The notes beneath the pieces were generated by a model. That model did not search any database and was not told the origin of the DNA. It worked only from the letters and a program-made list of their open reading frames with translations. 64,000 bases of DNA from Serratia quinivorans (GTDB lineage: Bacteria > Pseudomonadota > Gammaproteobacteria > Enterobacterales > Enterobacteriaceae): assembly GCF_946227985.1 (NCBI RefSeq), contig NZ_CAMKGL010000001.1:310001-374000 (forward strand). Reading direction: 5' to 3'. The position numbers and the translations under genes were made by a program. Below are positions 1 to 7,816 of the stretch, in pieces; position 1 is the stretch's first letter; each line of letters begins with the position of its first letter.

Positions 1-1021
1 CCGGCACCAGTGCCAGCCCTTGTTCAACGCTGAGATGCGGCGCACGTGGGGCCCAGGATTGACCCAGCAGTTCGCCTTGTGCAACCCGTGCCGGCGTGGC
101 GCCGAACAGCGCCTTGCACAGCTCGGTTTTGCCCGCCCCGGCCAGCCCGGCAATGCCGAGGATTTCCCCCTGATACAGCCGCAGGTTGACGTCGCGCAGC
201 TTGTGACGATCGCTCAGGCCCTCCACCTGCAGCAGCGGGCGGGAACCGTGCGGTGGGCGTGGCGGCGGGAAGATATCATGCAATTGATGACCGAGCATTT
301 TCTCGACTATCTGTTCACCGCTCAGCCCCTGCATGGCATCCTCGCTGACGTGGCGACCATCGCGCAGTACGGTCAGGCGGTCGCAGATCTCGCTCAGTTC
401 ATGAATGCGGTGTGAAATAAATACCACGCCGATGCCTTCGGACTTAAGGCGACGCACCACGCGGAACAGCCGTTCGCTTTCGGCGCGATCGAGCGGGGCG
501 GTAGGTTCATCAAGCACCAGAAAGCGACAGCGATGGGAAAGCGCGCGCGCCAGCAGCACCTGCTGTTTTTCCGCCAGCGTGCACTCGGCCAAACGTTGGC
601 GAAGGTTAATGGTGAGATCCAACTGGGCCAGTAACTGCGCCGCCTGGCGGTACAGTTGCGCCCAGTTCAGCAAATGCCCTGGCTCATTTAGCCAGTCGAG
701 CATGATGTTTTCCGCCACCGACAGCGTGGGGATCAGCGCCACATCCACTTCCTGCTGCACCACGTGGATCCCATGCTGACGAGCCTGCAGCGGCGAATGA
801 ATTTCCACTTTTTGCCCGTCGATAAAGATCTCGCCACGGTAATGATGGTGCGCGCCGGAGAGGATCGCCATCAGCGTGGATTTGCCTGCGCCGTTAGCGC
901 CGACCAGTGCATGGGTAGAGCCGCCCTGCAGGGTGAAGTCGACGTTTTGCAGTGCGTTGAAGCCGGCAAAAGCGATCGAGATATTGCGCATCTCTAAGCG
1001 CGAGGGCGTATGGGTTGGCAT
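1..1021 (-). CDS. Sugar ABC transporter ATP-binding protein (RbsA/XylG type), 3' end cut by window
   Basis: Reading the minus strand from an ATG at 1021 gives about 340 uninterrupted codons that run off position 1, so the C-terminal part is missing. The first nucleotide-binding domain has a Walker A motif (GANGAGKST, about residue 50) and a Walker B (FLVLDEPTAPLD). Its signature loop is degenerate (LAEKQQ instead of LSGGQ). A second domain begins near residue 260 and has its own Walker A-like GLAGAGKTE. Two tandem ATPase domains in one chain are typical of sugar importers of the ribose/xylose/galactose group. The substrate cannot be told. No strong Shine-Dalgarno precedes the ATG at 1021, so an internal ATG at 991 is an alternative start. 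Partner permease and binding-protein genes would lie outside the window. Confidence 0.85.
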   Translation of the reverse strand, partial: MPTHTPSRLEMRNISIAFAGFNALQNVDFTLQGGSTHALVGANGAGKSTLMAILSGAHHHYRGEIFIDGQKVEIHSPLQARQHGIHVVQQEVDVALIPTLSVAENIMLDWLNEPGHLLNWAQLYRQAAQLLAQLDLTINLRQRLAECTLAEKQQVLLARALSHRCRFLVLDEPTAPLDRAESERLFRVVRRLKSEGIGVVFISHRIHELSEICDRLTVLRDGRHVSEDAMQGLSGEQIVEKMLGHQLHDIFPPPRPPHGSRPLLQVEGLSDRHKLRDVNLRLYQGEILGIAGLAGAGKTELCKALFGATPARVAQGELLGQSWAPRAPHLSVEQGLALVP

Positions 1022-1226
1022 AGTGTGATTAAAAGACGTTTAGGTGTTTAGATGGCCAAGGTAACTCTTTTGTAACACAGATTGCGTTTTTCGCAACAAA
1101 CTAAATGGCATAACCAGGAGGAAAATAATCTTTCGCCGATGAGGCGCCCGTTCGGAGGCGATGGCAAAACTGAACGGAAAGCCGCGGCAAGGGAATAGCT
1201 GCCAGCGCCATCCCCTTGTCGGTTTA

Positions 1227-1784
1227 TCAGAAGGTCGTCGGGGTGTGGGCGCTGACAATGCGGCAGACGCGCGCCGAAGTATTGCTGAAACTGTGGGGAA
1301 TGCCGGTGTTGATGGCATAACTCTGACCGGCGGTCAGGCAGTGAGTCTGACCGTTGATGGTCAGCATGATCTCGCCTTCCAGCAGGGTACCGATCTCCTC
1401 GCCCTGATGCTTGATTTTCTCGCCGGTGGTGGTGCCGGGCTGGTAGGTTTCCAGCATCATCGCCAGGTTGCGGGTTGGGTTACCGTTGTGCACCAGCTTC
1501 ATCGAGACCCCCTGGCTGCCGATTTCGATCAGATCTTCGGCCTCGATCACCACTTTGGGTTCATTGGCGGCCTCTGGTTCGGCAAAGAATGCAGACAGCG
1601 ACAGCCCATAGACCTTCAGCAACTTTTGCAGCGTACTGATGGCCGGACTGACCTTGTCCTGCTCGATGGTGCTGATTGCGCTGTGGGTTAACCCGGACAG
1701 TTCGGCGACCCGGCGCTGCGACAAACCCAATTGCAGACGGATCTGTGACAGGCGCTTACCCGGCGCCAAGCTGACTTCGCTCAT
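1227..1784 (-). CDS. puuR: PuuR, putrescine-responsive transcriptional repressor
   Basis: This is a 185-residue protein, the same length as E. coli PuuR. An XRE-type helix-turn-helix lies at about residues 10-65 (LSQRRVAELSGLTHSAIS). A cupin domain at about 110-180 carries the ligand-binding fold (HQGEEIGTLLEGE, HSFSNTS). The ATG at 1784 is preferred over upstream starts because AAGGATG sits just before it and it restores the family length. In E. coli PuuR represses the putrescine-glutamylation genes and is released by putrescine. Here it is divergent from puuA, which fits direct control of puuA and itself. The other puu genes (puuBCDP) are not in this window. Confidence 0.93.
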   Translation of the reverse strand: MSEVSLAPGKRLSQIRLQLGLSQRRVAELSGLTHSAISTIEQDKVSPAISTLQKLLKVYGLSLSAFFAEPEAANEPKVVIEAEDLIEIGSQGVSMKLVHNGNPTRNLAMMLETYQPGTTTGEKIKHQGEEIGTLLEGEIMLTINGQTHCLTAGQSYAINTGIPHSFSNTSARVCRIVSAHTPTTF

Positions 1785-1889
1785 AGTGGTACATCCTTCT
1801 GGTAGGGACAACAGGCAGAAATGAATATCGGTGTCAGGTGCCTGTCTGAGTGAGTTGGACACGGCATGATATCGGTAGTTGCGACCAAT

Positions 1890-1909
1890 TTGGAAAATAT
1901 ATTGCCCAT
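1890..1909. promoter_or_regulatory. Candidate PuuR operator in the puuR-puuA divergent region
   Basis: The 20-base sequence reads TTGGAAAATATATTGCCCAT. It matches 17 of 20 positions of the palindrome ATGGACAATATATTGACCAT that I recall as the PuuR operator of E. coli. It lies between the divergent puuR and puuA starts, where a repressor of both would bind. The consensus is from memory, so the match count depends on that recollection. Confidence 0.6.
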
Positions 1910-1966
1910 CACCACCCCCGTTCTGGCGGAAGAAATTCTGCACACAAAAAAGCAGTTAACGCCTTT

Positions 1967-1986
1967 TCGGTCAATATTTTATCAAT
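1967..1986. promoter_or_regulatory. Weaker second PuuR-like site
   Basis: TCGGTCAATATTTTATCAAT keeps the GG-N-CAATAT core and agrees with the recalled PuuR palindrome at about 13 of 20 positions. It lies 77 bases from the stronger site on the puuA side. The rest of the 394-base divergent region (1785-2178) shows no other clear element. Confidence 0.3.
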
Positions 1987-2178
1987 TTAGCAGTCGGTGG
2001 CGAATAATCAAACAGGATTGTAACATTTGCAAACCATTTGTGTTAAGGCTATGTTTCATATTATGGATGTTATTTTGAGCGCCAGTTCTGGCGCAGTCTA
2101 CAGAGAAATCAGACCATGTGTTGAACCTATCGGCAGGCGAACGCGAACGCGTTCTCAGAGCATAATGGCGGGTGATGT

Positions 2179-3597
2179 ATGCAAACCAATATCGCAGCAG
2201 TTGAAAATTTTGCACAGCATAATGAAGAGAGGCGAAGTAGCGCGTTCCAACGTGAGGTTGCTCATTATTTGGAACGCCACCCCTCAACGCAGTATATCGA
2301 TATCCTTCTCACTGACCTGAATGGTTCCTTCCGCGGTAAACGCATCCCTGTCTCCGGACTGAAAAAATTGGAAAAAGGCTGTTACTTCCCCGCCTCGGTA
2401 TTCGCTATGGATATTTTGGGTAACGTGGTGGAAGAGGCGGGTCTGGGCCAGGAATTGGGTGAACCGGACCGTGTATGCATGCCAGTATCGGGTTCGTTAA
2501 CCCCCTCAGCGGCGGACCCGGATAATATCGGTCAGGTATTACTGACCATGCTGGATGAAGATGGCACTCCCTTTGACGTTGAACCCCGTAATGTCCTGAA
2601 TCGAGTGTGGCAGGCGTTGCGCCAGCGCGGCATGTTCCCGGTGGTAGCGGTAGAGTTGGAGTTCTATCTCATTGACAGACAGCGAGACGCTGAGGGGTAT
2701 TTGCAACCCCCCTGTGCGCCCGGTACCCAGGAACGCAACATGCAGAGCCAGGTTTACTCGCTGGATAACCTGAATCATTTTGCCGAAGTGCTCAACGACA
2801 TCGACACGCTGGCGCAGATGCAGGGCTTACCGGCGGACGGTGCGGTGGCGGAAGCGTCACCCGGCCAGTTCGAGGTGAATCTGCAGCATACCGATAACGT
2901 GTTGCTGGCCTGTGACCATGCGCTGGGGTTAAAGCGCCTGGTGCGCATGGTGGCGGAAAATCATCATTTGCACGCCACCTTTATGGCCAAACCTTATGAA
3001 GAATACGCCGGTAGCGGCATGCACGTGCATATCAGCATGCTGGACGGCAACGGCAACAACCTGTTCGCGCAAGCGGACGGCGAAGATTCCCCCTTGCTGC
3101 ATCGCGCGCTGGCCGGGATGATCACCTTAATGCCGGCCTCCATGGCGCTGCTGGCACCCAATGTGAATGCTTTCCGCCGTTTCCAGCCGGGCATGTATGT
3201 GCCTACCCAGGCTTCCTGGGGACACAACAACCGTACCGTGGCACTGCGCATTCCCTGTGGCGAACCGGAAAATCATCGGGTGGAATACCGCGTTGCGGGT
3301 GCCGATGCCAACCCTTATCTGGTGGTGGCGGCGATACTGTCAGGCATTCTTTACGGCCTGGACAACGAGCTGCCCTTGCCTGAGCCGGTGACCGGCAACG
3401 GGCTGGAGCAGGAAGGGTTGCCGTTCCCGATCCGTCAAAGCGACGCCTTGTACGAGTTTGAGCATCAGCATGAACTGACGCAGTATCTGGGCGAACGTTT
3501 TGCCCACGTTTACCACGCCTGCAAGCTGGACGAACTGATGCAGTTTGAGCGGCTGGTGACGGAAACCGAGATCGACTGGATGTTGAAAAATGCCTGA
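2179..3597 (+). CDS. puuA: Gamma-glutamylputrescine synthetase PuuA
   Basis: The product is 472 residues, identical in length to E. coli PuuA and closely similar end to end (for example ASVFAMDILGNVVEEAGLGQ and the C-terminal ETEIDWMLKNA). It is a glutamine-synthetase-fold enzyme. It joins glutamate to putrescine using ATP, the first step of the Puu putrescine degradation route in the cytoplasm. Visible family motifs include the catalytic-core segment AGSGMHVHIS and the ATP/glutamate region NHRVEYRVAGADANPY. Transcription is probably repressed by the divergent PuuR. The next gene downstream is the putrescine importer plaP, separated by a terminator and a long leader. Confidence 0.96.
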   Translation: MQTNIAAVENFAQHNEERRSSAFQREVAHYLERHPSTQYIDILLTDLNGSFRGKRIPVSGLKKLEKGCYFPASVFAMDILGNVVEEAGLGQELGEPDRVCMPVSGSLTPSAADPDNIGQVLLTMLDEDGTPFDVEPRNVLNRVWQALRQRGMFPVVAVELEFYLIDRQRDAEGYLQPPCAPGTQERNMQSQVYSLDNLNHFAEVLNDIDTLAQMQGLPADGAVAEASPGQFEVNLQHTDNVLLACDHALGLKRLVRMVAENHHLHATFMAKPYEEYAGSGMHVHISMLDGNGNNLFAQADGEDSPLLHRALAGMITLMPASMALLAPNVNAFRRFQPGMYVPTQASWGHNNRTVALRIPCGEPENHRVEYRVAGADANPYLVVAAILSGILYGLDNELPLPEPVTGNGLEQEGLPFPIRQSDALYEFEHQHELTQYLGERFAHVYHACKLDELMQFERLVTETEIDWMLKNA

Positions 3598-3763
3598 AGG
3601 GGCGTAAAATGTGCCTCATTAACTTGATAGGCGATAAAACGATAGCGGATTAATTCACCTGTAAGGGTTGTTTTCCGAACGATCGCGAAAAGAATTTGTG
3701 TAACAGGCCTTCCTGAACTTGTCATCAGGAGGGTTTCTGGTGCAAAATATCCCTAATGCAGAT

Positions 3764-3796
3764 AGCCGACGTTTTAACGCGTCGGTTATTTTTTTT
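3764..3796 (+). terminator. Intrinsic terminator downstream of puuA
   Basis: The stem CCGACG (3766-3771) pairs with CGTCGG (3780-3785) across a short loop and is followed by TTATTTTTTTT. It lies 170 bases past the puuA stop and would separate puuA from plaP transcription. Confidence 0.7.
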
Positions 3797-4065
3797 GCAT
3801 TTGTGTTTTACAAACTGTGCGTTTCATACACCAAGCGAGGCCGGACACCGATCCGGATAGATAAATAGTTTCGTGCGCGATCAAATAAAACTTTATGGTC
3901 GTGACTCATGAGGATAAGAAAGATGGGGCAATTTTTCACTTTAGCACCGGTGCCCGCCGGTTTCCGCTGCGGTCGCAGCGATTATGGAGCAGCCAAGGCC
4001 GCCTTGACTCGTTATCCAGCTTCCAATCCCCTTCTTTTTGAATTCAGTCGCAAGTTGCGAAGTTT

Positions 4066-4120
4066 CCCCGCAACCTTAAGTCTTGGTGTGTCTACGCTCC
4101 GCAAGACTGAAGGTAAGGGG
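4066..4120 (+). promoter_or_regulatory. plaP leader hairpin that can pair with the plaP Shine-Dalgarno
   Basis: The plaP leader (3797-4130) contains an interrupted long stem. ACCTT (4073-4077) and AGTCTTG (4079-4085) pair with CAAGACT (4102-4108) and AAGGT (4110-4114), with one A/G mismatch. The stem can be continued by CCCC (4066-4069) pairing with GGGG in the run 4117-4123. The 3' arm contains the purine-rich ribosome binding region (AAGGTAAGGGGGGG) just before the plaP ATG at 4131. Folding would therefore hide the translation start. Another small hairpin, CCGGA...TCCGG, lies near 3843-3857. This is inferred from complementarity only. Confidence 0.5.
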
Positions 4121-4130
4121 GGGCTGCGTC

Positions 4131-5498
4131 ATGTCCGATAACATCATCAATGCCGCTCCGGCTGAACGCGCACAGCTGCGTAAAACCCTGACTTTAGTTC
4201 CGGTAGTGATGATGGGGCTGGCTTATCTGCAGCCAATGACCATCTTCGATACCTTTGGCATCGTATCCGGCCTGACCGATGGTCACGTCGCGACTGCGTA
4301 CGCCTTTGCTCTGCTGGCGGTCCTGTTCACCGCACTGAGCTACGGCAAACTGGTTCGTAAATTCCCGTCCGCCGGCTCTGCCTATACCTATGCCCAGAAA
4401 GCCATCAGCCCGCACGTCGGCTTTATGGTGGGCTGGTCGTCGCTGCTGGACTACCTGTTCATGCCGATGATCAACATCCTGTTGGCCAAAATTTACCTGG
4501 AAGCCATTTTCCCGGGCGTGCCTTCGTGGATCTTTGTGGCGGCACTGGTCGCGCTGATGACGCTGTTCAACCTGCGCGGCATCAAGCTGGTGGCGAACCT
4601 GAACTCCATTATCGTGGTGGTGCAGGTGGCGATCATGATCGTGTTCCTGTTCCTGGTAGTGAACGGCATTTCACATGGTGAAGGTGCCGGTACGCTGATC
4701 AGCAGCCGTCCGTTCTGGTCTGAGGGTGCGCACGTGGTGCCGATGATTACCGGCGCGACCATTCTGTGCTTCTCGTTCCTCGGTTTTGACGGCATCAGTT
4801 CGCTGTCTGAAGAAACCAAAGACGCAGAGAACGTGATCCCGAAAGCCATTTTCCTGACGGCGTTGATCGGCGGTATCATCTTTATCGTGGTGTCCTACTT
4901 TGTGCAGTTGTACTTCCCGGACATTTCACGCTTTAAAGATCCCGATGCGTCCCAGCCGGAAATCATGCTGTACGTGGCCGGCAAGTTCTTCCAGTCGGTG
5001 ATCCTGGTGTTCTCCTGCGTGACCGTGCTGGCTTCTGGCATGGCATCGCACGCCGGTGTTTCGCGCCTGATGTATGTGATGGGCCGTGACGGCGTATTCC
5101 CGGAGCGTTTCTTCGGTTATGTGCACCCGAAATGGCGTACCCCGGCACTGAATGTGCTGCTGGTCGGCGTGATTGCGTTGTCTGCGGTTTCGTTTGATCT
5201 GGTTACCGCAACGGCGCTGATTAACTTCGGTGCGCTGGTGGCGTTTACCTTCGTGAACCTGTCGGTTATCTCGCAGTTCTATATCCGCGACAAGCTGAAC
5301 CGTACCGTTAAAGACACCTTTAACTACCTGATCCTGCCAATTATGGGTGCGCTGACCGTGGGTGCGCTGTGGCTGAATCTGGAAGCCAGCTCAATGACGC
5401 TGGGCCTGGTGTGGGCGGCAATTGGCCTGATTTACCTGGCCTTTGTCACGCGCAGCTTCCGCCTGCCGGTACCACAGGCTAGCGAAGACGTGGCCTAA
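4131..5498 (+). CDS. plaP: PlaP, putrescine importer (APC superfamily)
   Basis: The 455-residue protein aligns along its whole length with E. coli PlaP (formerly YeeF, 452 residues). Shared stretches include [39 protein letters not shown] and [18 protein letters not shown]. It is an inner-membrane proton-driven importer with about 12 hydrophobic segments. ATG 4131 is chosen over the upstream ATG at 4083 because the E. coli-like N-terminus starts there and a very purine-rich ribosome binding site precedes it. Its position downstream of puuA links uptake with catabolism of putrescine. The structured leader suggests translational control. Confidence 0.95.
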   Translation: MSDNIINAAPAERAQLRKTLTLVPVVMMGLAYLQPMTIFDTFGIVSGLTDGHVATAYAFALLAVLFTALSYGKLVRKFPSAGSAYTYAQKAISPHVGFMVGWSSLLDYLFMPMINILLAKIYLEAIFPGVPSWIFVAALVALMTLFNLRGIKLVANLNSIIVVVQVAIMIVFLFLVVNGISHGEGAGTLISSRPFWSEGAHVVPMITGATILCFSFLGFDGISSLSEETKDAENVIPKAIFLTALIGGIIFIVVSYFVQLYFPDISRFKDPDASQPEIMLYVAGKFFQSVILVFSCVTVLASGMASHAGVSRLMYVMGRDGVFPERFFGYVHPKWRTPALNVLLVGVIALSAVSFDLVTATALINFGALVAFTFVNLSVISQFYIRDKLNRTVKDTFNYLILPIMGALTVGALWLNLEASSMTLGLVWAAIGLIYLAFVTRSFRLPVPQASEDVA

Positions 5499-5520
5499 GC
5501 TTTATTCGGTAAGTATTAAG

Positions 5521-5553
5521 AAGGGCGCCTTGGGGCGCCCTTTGTTGTTTTTG
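5521..5553 (+). terminator. Terminator between convergent plaP and sbcB
   Basis: AAGGGCGCC (5521-5529) pairs perfectly with GGCGCCCTT (5534-5542) around a TTGG loop, followed by a T-rich tract up to 5552. It lies 22 bases after the plaP stop and immediately next to the sbcB stop at 5554. Confidence 0.88.
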
Positions 5554-6981
5554 TCAGCCGACCAACTCTTTGCCGTATTCAAACAGCGCTTTCAACAGCG
5601 CGGTCTTTTCTTGATCGCCTTCATGCAGGTTATACAGCGACTCCAGTTGCAGAACATAACTCTGCACCCGCTCGGCGCTCAACACCTCCTGACGATGCTG
5701 CAACCAGCGGCGTTGCTCGGTTTCATCGAGCGTATTGGGGTAGTTGCGGGCGCGGAAACGGAACAGCAGCGCTTTCAGACGGCTATCGCTGAAGGTCAAA
5801 TCCAGCGCCGGCAGGTTCTGCGGCTTGGTTTGCTGGATAATTTTCATCGTTGCCTTGTCGGCATCGCTGAAGAAACCGTCGTACAGTCGCGCATCGACAT
5901 CATCAGAGCCCTTGAAAGGCTCTGCATCGGCGAACAGGGCGACAACTTTTTCGCGCACTTGCGGATGCTGGCGCAGCAATTGCAAGTTTTGCAGGCAGGC
6001 CTGGCGATCGATACCCAGCCGTTCGGCGTTTTCCGGCAACAGGGTTTTCGCCGGTGCCAGCACCGGACATTTGTTGATATGGACCAGTTTGATCGGCACC
6101 GGCGCTTGCCCTGGGGCCAGATCCTCACGGCGGGTATACAGCCGTTCACGCAGCTCGTCGGCGCTCAGCGTCAGCAATGGCGTCATATCACCGGCCAAAT
6201 CGCACATGATCACCGCGTTCTTGTTGTCCGGGTGCCAGGCCAGCGGCGATACCCAACTGGTGTTGCCACGTGCCGCGCCGAACATGCCGGAAACGTGTAC
6301 CAACGGCGTCATTTCTGCGATGTCGATCAGCGCGTTCAGCTTATGTTTGTTGCGGTGCTGCAATAGGAAATCAAACAACCGTGGCTGTGCCTGCTTGACC
6401 AATTTGGCCATGGCAATGGTGGCATAAACGTCCGACATGGCGTCATGGGCATGTTCATGTTCGACGCCGTTGGCGCGGGTCAGGTGTTCCAGACGGAAGC
6501 TGGGGAAGCCATCTTCGTTCTCCGGCCAGACGATGCCGTCCGGGCGCAGTGCATAACAGGCACGCATAACGTCAAGCAGATCCCAGCGTGAGTTGCCATT
6601 TTGCCAACTGTAAGCATAGGGATCGTAGAAGTTGCGGTAGAAAATATTACGACTGACTTCGTCATCGAAGCGGATATTGTTGTAACCCAGAATACAGGTG
6701 CCGGGCACGCTGAATGCCTGATGAATTTGCCGTGTAAACTCGGCTTCGTTAACACCTTTGGCCAGCGCCAGTTGCGGAGTAATACCGGTGATCATCACCG
6801 CTTCGGGATCGGGCAGGTAGTCATCGGCCGGGGTGCAGTAGATGACCAGCGGCTCTTCGATAATATTGAAATCCATGTCGGTACGCACGCCGGCAAACTG
6901 CGCCGGGCGGTCCATCGATGGGCTTATGCCGAAGGTCTCGTAGTCGTGAAAGTAGAATGTGGCCGGTGCCTTGCTGCTCAA
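5554..6981 (-). CDS. sbcB: Exonuclease I (SbcB/ExoI)
   Basis: The product is 475 residues, the same length as E. coli ExoI, and is similar throughout. It is a single-strand-specific 3'-5' DNA exonuclease used in recombination and mismatch repair. DEDDh catalytic residues are visible: Asp13 and Glu15 in HDYETFG, Asp106 in RFDDE, and His179 with Asp184 in HDAMSD. These are offset by two from the E. coli positions I recall. The SH3-like and C-terminal helical regions follow (PLVHVSGMFGAARGNTSWVSP). It is transcribed away from a holE-like gene 99 bases upstream in the same direction, and it is convergent with plaP. Confidence 0.97.
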   Translation of the reverse strand: MSSKAPATFYFHDYETFGISPSMDRPAQFAGVRTDMDFNIIEEPLVIYCTPADDYLPDPEAVMITGITPQLALAKGVNEAEFTRQIHQAFSVPGTCILGYNNIRFDDEVSRNIFYRNFYDPYAYSWQNGNSRWDLLDVMRACYALRPDGIVWPENEDGFPSFRLEHLTRANGVEHEHAHDAMSDVYATIAMAKLVKQAQPRLFDFLLQHRNKHKLNALIDIAEMTPLVHVSGMFGAARGNTSWVSPLAWHPDNKNAVIMCDLAGDMTPLLTLSADELRERLYTRREDLAPGQAPVPIKLVHINKCPVLAPAKTLLPENAERLGIDRQACLQNLQLLRQHPQVREKVVALFADAEPFKGSDDVDARLYDGFFSDADKATMKIIQQTKPQNLPALDLTFSDSRLKALLFRFRARNYPNTLDETEQRRWLQHRQEVLSAERVQSYVLQLESLYNLHEGDQEKTALLKALFEYGKELVG

Positions 6982-7080
6982 AATCGCATCTCTCGCGTGC
7001 GTAGGGAATATTCCTCTATTGTAACGGCGAGATGAACGATGCCAAGCGGTCGTTAGTGTTTATCACCGAAATGCGCTGTA

Positions 7081-7272
7081 TTACGCACCGCGGTAGTAGT
7101 TCAGGCGTAAATGAAAGTAGGGGCGTAAATAATCGGGCAGCTGTTGTTCGGCGTTGCTGGCGTCATTGACGGTAATGCCATAGCGTTCGTTATAAATGAC
7201 GCTGAGGGCCAGTAAATCGACTTCAATTTTTTCACGTTCTGCTTGCGGTAAGCTATCCAGCTTTCGACCCAT
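7081..7272 (-). CDS. holE: HolE-like protein (DNA polymerase III theta subunit family)
   Basis: This 63-residue protein resembles E. coli HolE. Comparing KIEVDLLALSVIYNERYGI with KVNVDLAAAGVAFKERYNM, and PDYLRPYFHLRL with PEHLRSWFRERL, shows the theta fold core without gaps. Theta binds the epsilon proofreading subunit and stabilises the polymerase core. The product is shorter than HolE (76 residues) because it ends right after the third helix. ATG 7272 is chosen because AGGGAG lies six bases upstream. That motif falls inside the codons following the longer ATG at 7293. Whether this is the only holE of the genome or a second, divergent copy cannot be seen. It lies just upstream of sbcB, in the same direction. 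Confidence 0.75.
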   Translation of the reverse strand: MGRKLDSLPQAEREKIEVDLLALSVIYNERYGITVNDASNAEQQLPDYLRPYFHLRLNYYRGA

Positions 7273-7348
7273 ATTATTCTCCCTGTGAATCAAAGGGCAT
7301 CATAGGATCCTTCGCCGTGCTTGTCCCTACCCCATTCAGGGGGGAACC

Positions 7349-7558
7349 TCAAGAGGTGTGCGACTGTGCCCGGAGGCTCTGGCCTGGGGCCGCTGCACCC
7401 TGAACATGTTGCGAGTATCTGACCGTAAAATCCTGCTGATTTTGCAGTTCCGTCCGCTCTAAGGCCCTATGGGCCGAGAAAATACCGCCGATCACCGCCA
7501 GCCAGAAAACGCCGCACAGGACCAAGGCGCCCAACCAGACTTTTTGGTTATAGCTCAT
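7349..7558 (-). CDS. Small single-pass membrane protein, unknown function
   Basis: This 69-residue protein has a short N-terminus (MSYNQK), one strongly hydrophobic segment at about residues 8-28 (VWLGALVLCGVFWLAVIGGI), and a polar C-terminal tail rich in Q, S and R. A good ribosome binding site (CAGGAGTATTT) precedes the ATG. I do not recognise a family. It is oriented like holE and sbcB but separated by 56 bases. The 258 bases upstream (7559-7816) are AT-rich and show no further gene. Confidence 0.6.
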   Translation of the reverse strand: MSYNQKVWLGALVLCGVFWLAVIGGIFSAHRALERTELQNQQDFTVRYSQHVQGAAAPGQSLRAQSHTS

Positions 7559-7816
7559 AAATACTCCTGATGAGAAAAGGTAATAACATTCACCAGGAAA
7601 TTAAATCAGAGTTAATATCAATGCTATGTCAACGGACTCGTTTATCCTGAGGTATTCCCTATTAATGTTGTTACCAAACCCCATCACGATGTTTCAAGAT
7701 ATTCCTTAAGATAATATTAAGAAAAGATAAATAGGCACCACTGAGTTTTATTTAGTATTCGTTTAAATATCTCCACATACAATCAGCAACATTCAATACC
7801 AATGTGGATGCGTATT

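Noticed and set aside
20..997. Several plus-strand frames in the first kilobase
   Set aside because: They are antisense to the clearly recognisable ABC ATPase on the minus strand and have no family resemblance.
4083..4130. Earlier ATG for plaP
   Set aside because: Its 16 extra residues are unlike PlaP, lie inside the leader hairpin and lack a ribosome binding site.
5443..6427. Two long plus-strand frames over sbcB
   Set aside because: They are shadows of the conserved ExoI frame, with Arg/Gln-rich composition and no domain.
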